Assembly (NCBI GenBank): GCA_030765065.1
Contig: CM060979.1
Coordinates: 21,543,001-21,607,000, forward strand
Direction of reading: 5' to 3'
Source: Deroplatys truncata
Taxonomy: Eukaryota > Arthropoda > Insecta > Mantodea > Mantidae
DNA length: 64,000 nt
The number at the start of each line of letters is the position of its first letter. The first letter of the stretch is position 1. Shown here one piece after another: positions 32,996 through 44,670 of this stretch. Under the pieces are notes generated by a model that was not told the origin of the DNA, did not search any database, and saw only the letters and a program-made list of their open reading frames with translations. A program made the position numbers and the translations under genes.

Positions 32996-33950
32996 GATAT
33001 ACAGAATGGCTGAAAACATATTTATTATTTCCTACTATTAACTTGAAAGCTTTAATCATTTACTGTATATTTCAATCTAATCTGGTGATGAATGATTAAC
33101 AGATAAAAAGTAGGAATACTTAGTATTGCTCCACTTGACACAATATCAAGACTGGCCAGATGTATGTCCAAAATGCATTTCCATTGCATTTCACTGTCGA
33201 ACTTGCATTTTTAAGCTGCATTGTAAATATATCAGAAAAAAGAGGAAAAACAAAAACATTTTCGAGCTATATCAGAAATGAGGACGCGCAGTTGTGTTTA
33301 CAGAGGAATCCTACATTAAAACGCACGAGGTGCTATAACAAGAGTAATGAAACCAAAGGTTAATAAACATTTTCTCGCAGGAACACTAACCACAATTTGA
33401 AACAAGGTTGACATGAATCATCGGAGCCGCACCAGAATGTGCTTGAATTTGACCGACGCACATGTGGAAGGGAGATGGACGCTCCAGAAATAGAAAATAT
33501 AACTGCGAAGTTTTCTGGCTGTTTGATCCCGTTGCCAGGAACGTGATGGTATGTTGCTTCTAGGCAGACAGCGGGTTTTTCCAACATGTCAGCATGCGTC
33601 TTTAGGCGTCCACGAAACTACGCTTCACGCTGTCTCTCTATGAGCGTCTGATTCATGTCCAAGTACATGCACAGTCGTCAAGGAATTAATGGAAAATATA
33701 CTGGCTGGTAAATATCATAAGCTGTTGCAAATTCCTATCAAATATCACTTAGTTTACTTCTATAAGGATATAACGTGGAACTCGGCAGGGCTTCGGTTGG
33801 AAAATTAAAACTACCCGTGTTTACTTGGCTTTTTAAAATTTTTCAGACTGGTTCGAAGAGATGTTCAGAAGACATTTTTCTTTTCAGGAGATTTCTTTTG
33901 CTGATCGCCTTCAGTTGATAGCCAGGACTTGACATATGGTAGTGGGTCAA
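32996..33950. other. Anonymous region
   Basis: Nothing recognised on either strand. Confidence 0.3.
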
Positions 33951-33952
33951 AT

Positions 33953-34138
33953 TCAGAAAGGGGAGGTCCAATGAATTTGACGGGAATCAAACATGCTACA
34001 TTTTCCAACAAAAGAATTTCTTTTTGGAGTTACAACCTCATCCATGGAGCTAAATGACCGTTCATACACAGCTGTTGATATAGCAGTAGTGTCCGAAGCG
34101 CAAAGAGGCGGCGGTAGATATTTTGACTTTCTTTCATA
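33953..34138 (-). pseudogene. hAT transposase C-terminal fragment
   Basis: The minus-strand frame reads TAVYERSFSSMDEVVTPKRNSFVGK, matching the C-terminal dimerisation signature of hAT transposases (x-ERSFS-x-M). No catalytic part lies directly upstream. A hAT fragment in the same orientation at 36872-37210 may be part of the same broken gene. Confidence 0.5.
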
Positions 34139-34139
34139 G

Positions 34140-34443
34140 TGTCTATAGTGCTTTTCTTTCACATTGTGGCCACCGCACGGCTGCTCGCGCGCCGGCCGCC
34201 GCAGCTCGGACCCCGCCGAAACATCCCCGCAACCTCCTCACGTTCGCATAGTTGCAATTACAATGCGAATAAGCACAAACTTATCATAAGAGATGCTGGA
34301 AATGCTGTCTTCTCTATCCACACATTTCTGGCATCTTCTCAGGAAATTTTCATTCATACTCGAGAGTTCAGTATCCAAAATTGAGTGAATTTCTCCCCTG
34401 ATGTTTTGCTTTAGTTCTCACAGTGTATGGGTTTGTTGCATAC
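34140..34443 (+). repeat. Left arm of a 0.3-kb inverted repeat
   Basis: Homologous over its full length to the reverse complement of 35693-36002. Shared blocks are CGCGCCGGCCGCCGCA, CTTATCATAAGA, CACATTTCTGGCATCTTCTC, CAGTGTATGGG and TTTGTTGCA, with an estimated 70-75% identity by eye. The arms enclose 1.25 kb holding an R850 copy and a transposase fragment. Confidence 0.7.
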
Positions 34444-34449
34444 ACCTTA

Positions 34450-35295
34450 TTACTTTCTCTACTACGTATAGTAAGTAGGGGAAGTATTGTATTCCACCTA
34501 AAAATTCGATACCGAGATTTCACCGGAAATACATGTTTTGAGACCCCCTGAATAAAAAAAAAAGCATTTTTGGAAACATGTCCGTGTGTGTGTGTCTGTG
34601 TGTCTGTGAACAGCGTATCTCAGAAACGAACAGTCGGATAAACACCAAACTTGGTATTTAGGTTCAGTATCTTCCAGAGATGCGACACGAAGGTTTTCAA
34701 GAAAATCCCCCACCACAGATTACCCTTTACATGAAACATTTTTCGAAAATTTTAATTTTCTCAAAAATAGCTCTAACGATTTTGATTAAAATATCATATG
34801 TTTAATATATTTTCATGACAAATGAAATGTATATCTCGAATTTTCTGGGAATGTTTCCAAAAGTATTCTTCATTGTGAACGACTTTTGCATAACTGGTAA
34901 ACCATAAGAGATAGACAAAAATTTGCTACACAAAAAATGTAGATCGCGTTAAAATACACAATTTGTGTCATATACATTTTTTTGTTGAGTGAACCATTTT
35001 CGAGATATTGCTTGTTATTCCCGTAAATTTTCCAATACTTATACTTTTTCTCAAATTCGTTATTAATTTTTTTGTCCTGGTAATGCAAAGAGAATGGAAT
35101 ACTGCACATAGCAACCAGCTCTTGAAATATTTGACTATCGCTTAAAGCTTACCATATTCCCCTTGCATCTACAAGAAAATTAGCAATAAGATTAACATCT
35201 CGACTAACATGAAGCATATGGAGAATAAGCGTTTGTAAAAATAGTTTGTACAAGAGTAGAGAAAATCATGTGAGTGTAGCACATCAGATTTTTTT
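34450..35295 (-). repeat. R850 interspersed repeat, full-length, minus
   Basis: From TTTCTCTACTACGTATAGTA to GTGTAGCACATCAGATTTT, 846 bp. The seed tract GTGTGTGTGTGTCTGTGTG lies near 34583-34605. It lies between the arms of the inverted repeat. Confidence 0.85.
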
Positions 35296-35344
35296 CGTGT
35301 GATTATTAAAATCGGGTAAATGTCCGTAATTGGATTTTGCAAAA

Positions 35345-35665
35345 TGATAACAGTGATTGAGCCACTCTTTGACGAAGCATGGTTCCATTAACACGGCTAT
35401 GTTTCATCGCAAAATAACAGGTATTGGAGTACAGAGAAACCCAATTTTATACACGAGATTCTCTTGTATGACGCGAAAATTGGTGTGCAGAAAATGCATG
35501 CAGAATAATAGGACCTACATCTTTTTTTAAAAAAAACAATAAATGCAGGGAAGGACAGGATGATTTACCCATTTTTTGAACAGCTGACCGATGTTGAATG
35601 TCAGTCTGAATTTTTTTCAGCAAGACTTTGCTACCGCGCATGCAGCTGAAGAGTCATTAAATTTA
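35345..35665 (+). pseudogene. Transposase fragment, tc1/mariner-related
   Basis: Reads FDEAWFH, then HGYVSSQNNRYWSTEKPNFIHEILLYDAKIGV, interrupted by stops. Further on come DRMIYPFFEQLTDV and a degraded ATAHAAEESLNLIQEI. These correspond to the first catalytic Asp and the region of the second in the DUF4817-associated family also seen at 26230. It is enclosed by the inverted-repeat arms. Confidence 0.6.
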
Positions 35666-35692
35666 ATTCAGGAGATTTGTGAAAATAGAGTA

Positions 35693-36002
35693 AACTTGAA
35701 AAATAAGGTGTGTGCAACAAACCCCATACACTGAAAGAACTAAAAGGTAGCAGGAGAGAAATTCGCTCAAACTCGGATATTGAACATTCCAATGTGAATA
35801 ACAATTTCCTGAGAAGATGCCAGAAATGTGCAGATATAAAAAAACCATTTTCAACTGTCTTATGATAAGGTATTGCTTATTATCATTGTTATTGTAACTG
35901 TAAATGTGAGAAATTGAGGCAGTTGAGTGGTTATTATGTTTTGGCGGTAGACCGAGGTGCGGCGGCCGGCGCGCAACCACCGTGTGGTGGGCACTGTGTG
36001 AA
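35693..36002 (-). repeat. Right arm of the 0.3-kb inverted repeat
   Basis: The reverse-complement partner of 34140-34443. It could be the far terminal repeat of a foldback-type element or simply a second dispersed copy in opposite orientation. Confidence 0.7.
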
Positions 36003-36368
36003 AAAAAAGCACTGTTTATTCCTTATACTCTCTGAAAGACCTAATTCCTATTATCTGAGATTCTAAATTGATTATAGAGGTGAAATATACTGTCGCGAAC
36101 GTGACTGAGGAGATCTGTATTGTAATTATTATTTTATATTAATTGGCATTATTTTATTATCCTGTCACAAGTTTTTAAAGTTTCTAATTTCACAGAGAAT
36201 CACATTTTACATTTCTTAACTTTTCTTAAGCCTTAGTAAGTGTTTACACGACAGGAAATAGCGGTCTGCTACTTCTCTTGACATTTCCAAGGGATGTCAC
36301 TATGTCATCATTTCCTCAGGGCTTTCTGCAGGCTCTTAGCTGCACCTTAAACCGCGTTACGTCACATA

Positions 36369-36504
36369 GAATGTTCTAGAACATTGACGTATCGAGTTAT
36401 GATTGGCCGCTATATTTCAAACCCAGGGCGGTGGCAGACCATATTTGATAATAGCTGCCACGGTATTAGAATGAACCCCTCTAGGGTATTCAACTCTATA
36501 TAAG
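36369..36504 (+). promoter_or_regulatory. Second heat-shock-type promoter: HSE, CCAAT-like site, TATA
   Basis: A perfect three-unit heat-shock element GAAtgTTCtaGAA lies at 36369-36381. GATTGGC (inverted CCAAT) follows near 36401, and TATATAAG at 36497-36504. Transcription would start near 36530 on the plus strand, in a GC-rich leader. No coding exon was found. Confidence 0.5.
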
Positions 36505-36529
36505 CAAGCCCTCAAGCTCTGCTCGCGGG

Positions 36530-36681
36530 GACTTTGTGTTGTAACGTGGTCGGGACCGCTATGGTACCCGTCGACGGCCGCGGCACGGCCGCTCCGGGTG
36601 GTTTCACTTGTCACTACTAGCGGCTTGACAAAGTCGTGTTGAGTATTGGCTCTCCTCATCCACGACTAGACGTTTCTCAAG
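36530..36681 (+). other. Putative noncoding first exon with 5' splice site
   Basis: The GC-rich leader downstream of the TATA box ends at TCTCAAG|GTAAGC, a strong donor at 36681/36682. An HSE/TATA promoter with a short untranslated first exon recalls insect Hsp90-type genes, but no chaperone coding exon is present in the window, so the identity is open. Confidence 0.35.
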
Positions 36682-36871
36682 GTAAGCATTATAAAATAAA
36701 TTGTTAATAATAATGTTAAATAGTATCACCATCTTTACTCATTTCTGTAAGAGACGACTGGGTACTTAGTAACCTTGATTCTAAATTATCTGCAAGACTT
36801 TTATACAACTGCCCTGCGTTGATGCTTTGTATTATATTTTGTCTTGACGGAGGCATAGATTTGAGTTTAGT

Positions 36872-37210
36872 TTATTTAGTCATATTATTAGCTACCTTAG
36901 CTAATCGCCTATATCTTGCTGCAATGAGTGAAATACTCTTAATAGTCCATTTTATCAGCTTATCTGCTGTTGGCAGTGTAATTTCCCTCTTTTGAAGATT
37001 ACATGAAAGATCAGCTAATTCTGTCGGTTCATCGAGCATTATTCCTAAATTTTCTACACTTGCCAAATATTTGTGTAAACCAGAATATTTAGCCCTTTCT
37101 TTCTGATCTCTTGTAACACCATTTTGAGCCTTTTCCAAGTGGGGATGTAAGCTCTCTCTTAGTTTTCCCACATAGGCTGCAGAGTTCTTGTGGTTGACGA
37201 AACCCACCAA
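36872..37210 (-). pseudogene. hAT-derived transposase fragment (KIAA1586-like)
   Basis: 112 open codons including YSGLHKYLASVENLGIMLDEP and ELADLSCNLQKREITLPTADKLIKW. I recognise the pattern ADLS-x-L-Q-x-R-x-I-T-L-x-A from hAT-derived proteins of the KIAA1586/zinc-finger type. No catalytic acids are in this piece. It may be continuous with the C-terminal fragment at 33953-34138, with later insertions between. Confidence 0.45.
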
Positions 37211-37499
37211 ATTGTTACAGTTTTACCAATATGCAAAATTCTGTTTTGCGCAGATGCAATTCTCTTTGATTATTAGGAGATTGATATAGGTTTTATTAAG
37301 AATATCTTAAAGTAATTTATTCCATGGACTTCTTTGATGCAGTCATTCCTAGCAAGCTCTAGTCAAGGGTTACAGCAATGCCAATTATGACAGAGGGAAA
37401 AAAATTTCAAGTTCAACCCCTAAACCACTCTATGCCTATCAGTGTTGAGGCATCGTCACATGAAAAGCATATGAAACATTCTTTGAAATATTTTGCACT

Positions 37500-38362
37500 C
37501 ATTCCGAACAAGGTGCGGGAATTTTTTGAAACTCTTCGTGTCGCCTCCTTGGAGGAAGCTGAACTTAAATACCTATCCATTTTGGTTTTTAACTGAACTT
37601 TTCGTTTTTGAGTTATGCTGTTTATACACATACACACAGTCATCACAAGGAACCTTTTTCTAAAAATGCTTTTCTGGGGGGGGGGGTTCGGGGGTCTCAT
37701 AACGTGCATTTCTGGTGAAATCTTGACATAGAACTTTTGAGTGGAATAGTGCAATGTACTTCCCCTACTTACTATACTAGTAGAGAAAGCAAAATGACAC
37801 AGGTATTGCAAAAATTCAAACCAATAATAGCGGATACCTCGGAAATGGCTTATGCCACAAAAATATTTGAAATAAATTGTCTTTTAAAGATATTTACATT
37901 TTTGTGTAGTTCGTTATTATCTGTCTCTTAAGGTTTACACATTATACATAATTACCAAAATCCTTCCCGAAAGGAGAGAGCTTCACAAGCTATTACTAGA
38001 AACTTCAAGACACACATTTTATTTGTCATGAAAATATCTTAAACGTATGGTATTTTAACCAAATCGTCAGAGCCATTTTTGAGAAAATCGGAAATTTCGA
38101 GAAATGTTCCATGTAAAGGGTAGTTTAGGATGGGGGAATTTTCTTGAAAATCGTGTGTATTTTTGGAAGGTACTGGACTTCAATACCAAGTTTAGTGTCA
38201 TGCTGTTCTCAGACAAACATGCAGGCACACAGATACACACACGCGGACTTTTTCTAAACATGCTTTTTTCTATTCAAGGTGCCTTAAAACATGTATTTTC
38301 GGTGAAATCTAGATATGAATTTTTGGGTAGAATTCAATACCTGCTCTACCTACTAGGTACGT
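37500..38362 (+). repeat. Two partial R850 copies, plus strand
   Basis: 37500-37795 is a 3' half ending ACTATACTAGTAGAGAAAGC, with a run of ten or so G near 37677-37686. It is followed by 37796-38362, an internal-to-3' copy starting near the CTCGGAAATGGCTTATGCCA block and ending CTACTAGGTACGTGTTAGAG. Confidence 0.65.
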
Positions 38363-39170
38363 GTTAGAGAAGGTATTGCATTCCACCCAAAAATTCGATA
38401 CCGCAATTTCACTGGAAATACATTTTTTTAGTCCCCTGAATAAAAAAATTTAGAAAAAGGTCTGTGAACAGCATAACTCAAAAAGAAAATTCGAATAAAC
38501 ACCAAACTTGGTGTTTAGGTTCAATGTCCTCTAAAGATGCAACACGAAGATTTTCAAGAAAATCCTCCCACCCCAAACTACCCTTTACATGGAACATTTC
38601 TCGAAATTTCCAATTTTCTCAAAAATGACTCTGATTATATTGATTAAAATACCACATGTTTAAGATATTTTCATGACAAATGAAATGTTTATCTTGAATT
38701 TTTTGGAAATGTCCTCAAAAGTCCTCTTCATTCTGAATGACTTTTGCATAACTGCTAAACCGTAAGAGACAGACAAAATGTTACTACATAAAAATGTAGA
38801 TATCGTTAAAACACAGAATTTATGTCATATACACTTTTTTGTGGAGTGAACCATTTCCCAGATATTCCTTGTTATTTGTTTCAATTTTCCAATAATTATA
38901 CTTTTTCTCAAATGGGAATTCGTTATTTGTTTTTTCATGTCCTGGACATACAAAGAGAATGGACTACTCCACATAGCAACCAACGCTTGAAATATTTGAC
39001 TATCGCTTAAAGCCTACCATATTCCCCTTGCATCTACAAGAAAATTAAGAATAAGATAGTTTCTGCAAATGTTTATCTCGATTAACATGAGGTAGTGGTA
39101 TAAGCGTTTGTAAAAATAGTTCGTACAAGAGTAGAGAATGTCATGTGAGTGCAACACATCAGATTTTTCA
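38348..39170 (-). repeat. R850 copy, minus, tail-to-tail with the previous one
   Basis: It begins at the shared junction GGTACGTGTTAGAGAAGG and runs to GTGCAACACATCAGATTTT. The 3' ends of two oppositely oriented copies overlap here, giving a large inverted structure. The seed tract is nearly lost in this copy. Confidence 0.75.
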
Positions 39171-39296
39171 ATATAAACCTCTGAGATATTGGAGGTACAG
39201 AATTTAAAATTTCGGAGAATGAAGCATAGAAGGTGATTAATCTGGTTCTCGGTAATTCTTCAGTCATGTAGAAGGAAATTCTGAATAAAGGAAGGT

Positions 39297-39327
<31 letters not shown>

Positions 39328-39328
39328 G
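39297..39328. repeat. (GAAA)n microsatellite
   Basis: About eight uninterrupted GAAA units. Confidence 0.9.
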
Positions 39329-42075
39329 ATAACTCTCGGACTAATGGCAAGAATACGCCAACATGTACTTTTGTTAGCAGCTTGAACCACAGGGCATTGA
39401 CGCTGAAGTTACCATTTGGGAGTTGGCGGCCGGACGCCAGAAAATGTCACTGTTCCTAGAAGGTGAATGAATGGGGGAGACACAACTGCAAGAGAGTACA
39501 CGTGACTTGCACGTGGACGGTACACTGGCAAAACAATGCCAAATTTTAAAATTGTGCAAGTATACATAATTATTGTATGTTTCATGCACTATCCAGTTTC
39601 ATGATTTACAGTACGCGAGGTTTAAGTTGAAACATGATCATTTTGAAGCTACCTGACCGGTCTGGGAGGGGGAGGGGTGCTGAGAAACCTCGTCATAGTC
39701 ACCCTTCACTACTTAGTCTCTCAGTATAGTTGTAATAGTGTTGTTAACAGTTGCACTTTTGGCAGTGAAATATGGAAAATATCCTGATATCTTCAGGCGT
39801 CCTTGCTTCACTTGCTTTCATATTGTTACAGGCGTGTGTTGGTTGTTCTCTTGTAAATTCCATGTTTCAGCCTAACACGGATTTTAAATAGTAGGTTTCA
39901 GTTGTAAAGCAGTTAAGCATTACCAACTGTCGTGTGGAATATAGTGCTATCTCTTTCTACTTTCCATGTTTCAACATAAAGCAAATGCACTATAGGCCGT
40001 TGGTCTGTTCCGGTCTCACTTCCATCTTAACAAAGTCTTCCTATCGACCTTCTCCCTTTCATCTTTCTTGGTAGCCTGCTTGCATCCATTATATTAATAT
40101 GACATTTCCATTTTTGTTTACTTTGCTCTATATCTCCTACTGGCCTAGTCTGTAGGCCTTCTCATTAAAGTATCTTATCTTGTTGCTCCCTTGTGTAGCG
40201 GGGTTTAAAAAGGAGGTGTAATGGGTCGGTTCTTGGTGTAGCGTTGGTAATTCGGGAGGATTGATGTTGCTGCCGGCTACTCCGGTAGAGGAATATGGGT
40301 CATGGACTCTTACCTCAGGGAGTGTGGATGGGAGATGAATGATGTCCTCTGCTCTCCTCTCAGATGGCCCGTTTATTGAAGATCCACACTGTTGTCCTCG
40401 TCCGAATACCCTTTCACACAAGACGCGATTACTCCTGTCATCCTCTGCTACTGTTAACGTGTTTTACCCTTTCGTAAGTACTTTTCGAAGTTAAAGAAAT
40501 ATTACAATGTTACTTTAATGACCTAACCTTTAGTCATGTTCTAGCTACCCTTTTACTCACGTTTACTTTAAACTAATGTTCCAATACTTAAATAATTACT
40601 CGTAGACATCTGCCCTGTTTCCCTCTCTGATATAAAATACTTTGAATTTCTACATCTATCTTACTCTCCCTCACGGCACGACATGAAGTGACCTTGTCTA
40701 CCCTACGGTTCGACACAAAGTCAACTTCTCTACCCTACGGTTCGACACAAAGTGAAGCATCTTACCCAGTCTGAAAGTTGCTCTCTGTCATAGATAATTT
40801 TCTATTTTACGCCTCTTTTCTAGTTTCGATCCATCTTTATGCGATGCACGTGACTTTTCTTAATTCTTATTGGTTATATCTCTGAATTTTTCTTCGTTTT
40901 CCATTGGCTCTTAATTTCGTCGTCCGAGCATCGTCCGCGTCTGCCATTAACAACTTATGTTCGCTAGACTGAATTTTCTGTGCTGACTGAATTCGGTTTC
41001 CGGCCCGTTGTCTCCGCATTCTGAGAGCTCGACTCGGTTCCTATTGTGACTTAAGGATTCCTAATGTCTCTCATCCTGTACGTTCCTACGTCTTCAACCT
41101 TTTTACGGTTTTCGCCAAGTCTCTTCGTTCTCAAATACACGTTTTCTACATTTTATTTCACTTTCTGATTATTAATTAATATCTACTCTTTACTTTATTT
41201 CTCTCGTTATGATTTTATTCCCCCATTTCTAATTCTTAATGTTCTCTTTTATTCTTCCCTCATATTGGTATTCCCCTCATTATTTTGATTAGATGTTTAT
41301 TAATATTCTTATTATGGTTATTACTTATTATTCATATTATTATGACGTGTGAAAAATCTCATTTCTGCCTTAGGAATATGACTTTTATCTTTCTGTTTTA
41401 AAACCCAATCTTCACTCCCATAAGGTATTACTGGGTCGGCCATTGAATTTAACTTGCGCTTCCTTTTGTGTGTTTTTCAAATCGCTTCTTATTGTTCCAC
41501 ACACATGTTGGTGTTTATGTATCTTATATCAGTATCATGTTTATAACTTATGTCACAGCCAAGATAGTATTTTGTACTTGTTGAATTCTTTTATCTTGTA
41601 TTAATATTTTTGCTCTAATGGGCTGTTTTCCTATGAATACCATTACTTTAGTTTTATTTACTGACATTTTCAGTTCAAGTCTTGTAACATTTAACTTATT
41701 TTATTTATTTAGTAATCTGAACTCAATTTGCGTTTGCCAAATAACACAGAATAATACATATAATAAAATATGGAAATATGACAATACCAATATAAAAGAG
41801 CTATGATGAATAAAGAACAATGTCATACTATAATTAGGTAACAACATTAAAATTACTACATAAGAAGGAAAACAATAGAGGTATTTTACATTTTAAGATT
41901 ATTGAAATCAATAAGTCAACACGATATGCTCCTGATACCATATACACAATTTCTAAAGAATACTTTTACTAATTTTGTATTTATCCCTCCAAATTCCTTG
42001 GTTATTGTACCACGTGATCCAAAAGGAAGACCTGCAACAACTTTTATTTCTATTGTAAGTAATACTCTTTGAAGT
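39329..42075. other. Long region without recognisable gene
   Basis: No family recognised. A direct repeat of 32 bp (TCTACCCTACGGTTCGACAC twice) lies at 40697-40757. The part from 41140 to 41980 is strongly AT-rich with poly-pyrimidine stretches. If host exons are hidden here they are too short or diverged for me to see. Confidence 0.35.
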
Positions 42076-42423
42076 ATGGCACGGTGGGTTCAGAAATTGT
42101 TTTTCGTTGTTAACTTCTTGGGGTTGATTCATTCCAGTCTCGAATCTGACGTTTGGGTCGATTATCTCTGTTTCGGATTTCTTGCTGTTAATAGCTATGA
42201 TGTTTATCCGCCTATTCTTCCTTCATCTGACAAGCAGAGAGCTTCCTCATATACTTTCAATCCTTTTTCACGAAGTGCTTTAGCTGGCAGTGAACCGTTA
42301 CGAAGTTTAATTTTTAAGGGAAAAGTTGACAATTTCAATGTCTTTAAAACTGCTGTTAAAGAGTACCTATGCTCAAAATCATATTATTCCGTACAAAATT
42401 ATCTGAATGACAAATTATCCTGA
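42076..42423 (+). pseudogene. LINE reverse-transcriptase C-terminal end, 5'-truncated
   Basis: The last 50 codons before the TGA (NPFSRSALAGSEPLRSLIFKGKVDNFNVFKTAVKEYLCSKSYYSVQNYLND) resemble the C-terminus of non-LTR retrotransposon ORF2 proteins, which often end in F-K-x-K-L-x-x-Y-L-L-x-x-x-F-Y-S-V-x-E-F-L. The catalytic reverse transcriptase is absent, as expected of a 5'-truncated insertion. The first 60 codons are not recognised and may lie outside the LINE. Confidence 0.45.
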
Positions 42424-42962
42424 TGATAATGCATATATAGCTCTCTAAGTAATATTAGTAAATATTAATGACAATTGCCAGTTTTCCAATTGCCTGCTCT
42501 AGAATTAATGAAGCTAGTTAAATGTATGTATATTAAGAACTGGCAGTAAATGCTAAGCATTACAAATCAAATAGAACAAAATGATGAGATGAACAAAGGT
42601 ACAAGCCTAGTGAAAGTTAAAATAACTGTTCTTGTCTATAAATATAATGTTAACCTTATAACGGTAGGGAGGTATTCGATTTTGCACAAAATTACACCTG
42701 ATTTATTTCATTTTGTATATAGGTAATATGTCTTTATTTTATTTTAAATGTTCTGTATTCTATGTAATATTTATGTATATATGTAACTATATTGTACATT
42801 TCCTTGACACGCACATAGCATGTCTATTTTATTTCAAATGTCATATATTCTGTGTAATATTTATGTTTATATGTAATTTTTGTACATTTTTTGACATGTT
42901 CTATGTTCGCAAGCCTTTATCGCTGCTAGTGAACTCACAGAATGCAATCCAATCCAATTTGT
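42424..42962 (+). repeat. LINE 3' untranslated region with 92-bp duplication
   Basis: AT-rich sequence after the LINE stop, containing two direct 92-bp units (42728-42819 and 42820-42911; ATGTCTTTATTTTATTTTAA against ATGTCTATTTTATTTCAAAT). It ends in CAATCCAATCCAAT, a short tandem tail of the kind several LINE clades use instead of poly(A). Confidence 0.45.
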
Positions 42963-43433
42963 AACAGTTCTCCCTGAGGACGGTTCCCAAGCACGTGAGG
43001 AATGGTTTCATACACACTGCAATGTCTGCAGAGGTTGCTACTTGAGGAACGTCCAGGAAGAGAAGAACAGGAACGCCATTCCATTCATCTAAATGGTCTC
43101 TCAACTCAGAGCTACTTAGGCCCTTTTTATTTACAATCCAGCTATTCGCATTTGGAACCTGTGAAAATATTCGACGCCTTCATGCGGGTAGGGACACCAA
43201 ACAGTATATTCTTTCTTTCAAAATCTGTCTCAGTGTCTCACTGGCTTGTGTACGTCTGTTTGTTCCAGTTGTAGTTGAGAGATACATTTGTTTTTGATGT
43301 AATCATAATTTTGCACAGAGTTAACGTGAAGCTCATCCAGCCACTGAAATGTATTCTTGATGTCTAATTGTTGAAGAAAAGCTTCCCAAGAAGCACGCAT
43401 TATCGAAGACTTTTGAATTTGTTAGGAGAGTAA
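42963..43433. other. Anonymous region
   Basis: No convincing match on either strand. Confidence 0.3.
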
Positions 43434-44274
43434 TTTTCACTTTGTCTACTACGTATAGTAAGTAGGGGAAGTATTGTATTCCACCCAAAAAAACGATACC
43501 GAGATTTCACCGGAAATACATGTTTTGAGACCCCCTGAATCCAAAAAAAAATTTTGGAAACATGTCCGTGTGTGTGTCTGTGTGTGTGTGTGTGTGTTTG
43601 TGAACAGCATAACTCAGAAACGAACAGTCGGATAAACACCAAACTTGGTATTTAGGTTCAGTATCTTCCAGAGATGCGACACGAAGGTTTTCAAGAAAAT
43701 CCCCCAACCCCAGATTACCCTTTACATGGAACATTTTTCGAAAATTTTAATTTTCTCAAAAATGGCTCTAACGATTTTGATTATAATATCATATGTTTAA
43801 GATATTTTCATGACAAATAAAATGTATATCTTCAATTTTCTGGGAATATCTCCAAAAGTGTTCTTCATTGTGAACTGGTAAACCATAAGAGATAGACAAA
43901 AATTTACTACACAAAAAATGCATATCGCGTTAAAATACAATTTATGTCATATACATTTTTGTTGTTGAGTGAACCCTTTTCGAGATATTGCTTGTTATTC
44001 CCTTAAATTTTCCAATATTTATACTTTTTCTCAAATTCGTTATTCATTTATTTTTGTCCTGGTAATGCAAAGAGAATGGAATACTCCACATAGCAACCAG
44101 CTCTTAAAATATTTGACTATCGCTTAAGGCCTACCAATTCCCCTTGCACTTACAAGAAAATTAACAATAAGATTAACATCTCGATTAACATGAAGCATAT
44201 GGAGAATAAGCGTTTGTAAAAATAGTTTGTACAAGAGTAGAGAAAGTCATGTGAGTGTAACACATATATTTTTT
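43434..44274 (-). repeat. R850 interspersed repeat, full-length, minus
   Basis: From CTTTGTCTACTACGTATAGT to GTCATGTGAGTGTAACACAT. The seed tract is expanded to GTGTGTGTCTGTGTGTGTG and beyond at 43568-43600. Confidence 0.85.
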
Positions 44275-44670
44275 AAAACACTTCGAATCAGTTTGTCAGC
44301 TTTCAATAAAAATGCCTTCGGTATTTTATTAATAGGGACCATTTGTAAGGGATAAAGCAAAGATGGACCTATGAGGTGGTTAACTACTAGCAATTTTTGT
44401 TGCGCTTGTAACAAATGTGTAGAAAGCAGGATACCTAAATTGACTTATGTAAAATCTCATCAGAGTTAAAAATTGATGAATCGTTGAAGGTCACTCCTAA
44501 GTATTTAACTTCATCTTCAGCAGCAATGCCTATTATGTCGCCACAAACTGTTTTAATAATCCCTGTATCAAGTTTACCCTACTGATTAGGATTGCTTTCG
44601 ATTTTTGACTGTTGATGCTCAAGCCGATATCTTTAAGAATGATGACTAAAGCAACCCACATTATGCTTTA
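44275..44670. other. Spacer between two R850 copies
   Basis: On the minus strand it faintly suggests the region between reverse-transcriptase motifs (phrases such as TPKYLGVTFNDS- and QSKIESNPN-like), but no frame is continuous. I make no call. Confidence 0.25.

Noticed and set aside
39297..39328. CRISPR-like or regulatory array
   Set aside because: A plain (GAAA)n microsatellite; nothing in the window resembles a CRISPR array or prokaryotic system.
42963..43290. Possible transposase C-terminus on the plus strand
   Set aside because: No catalytic motif and no continuous frame; similarity too vague to support.
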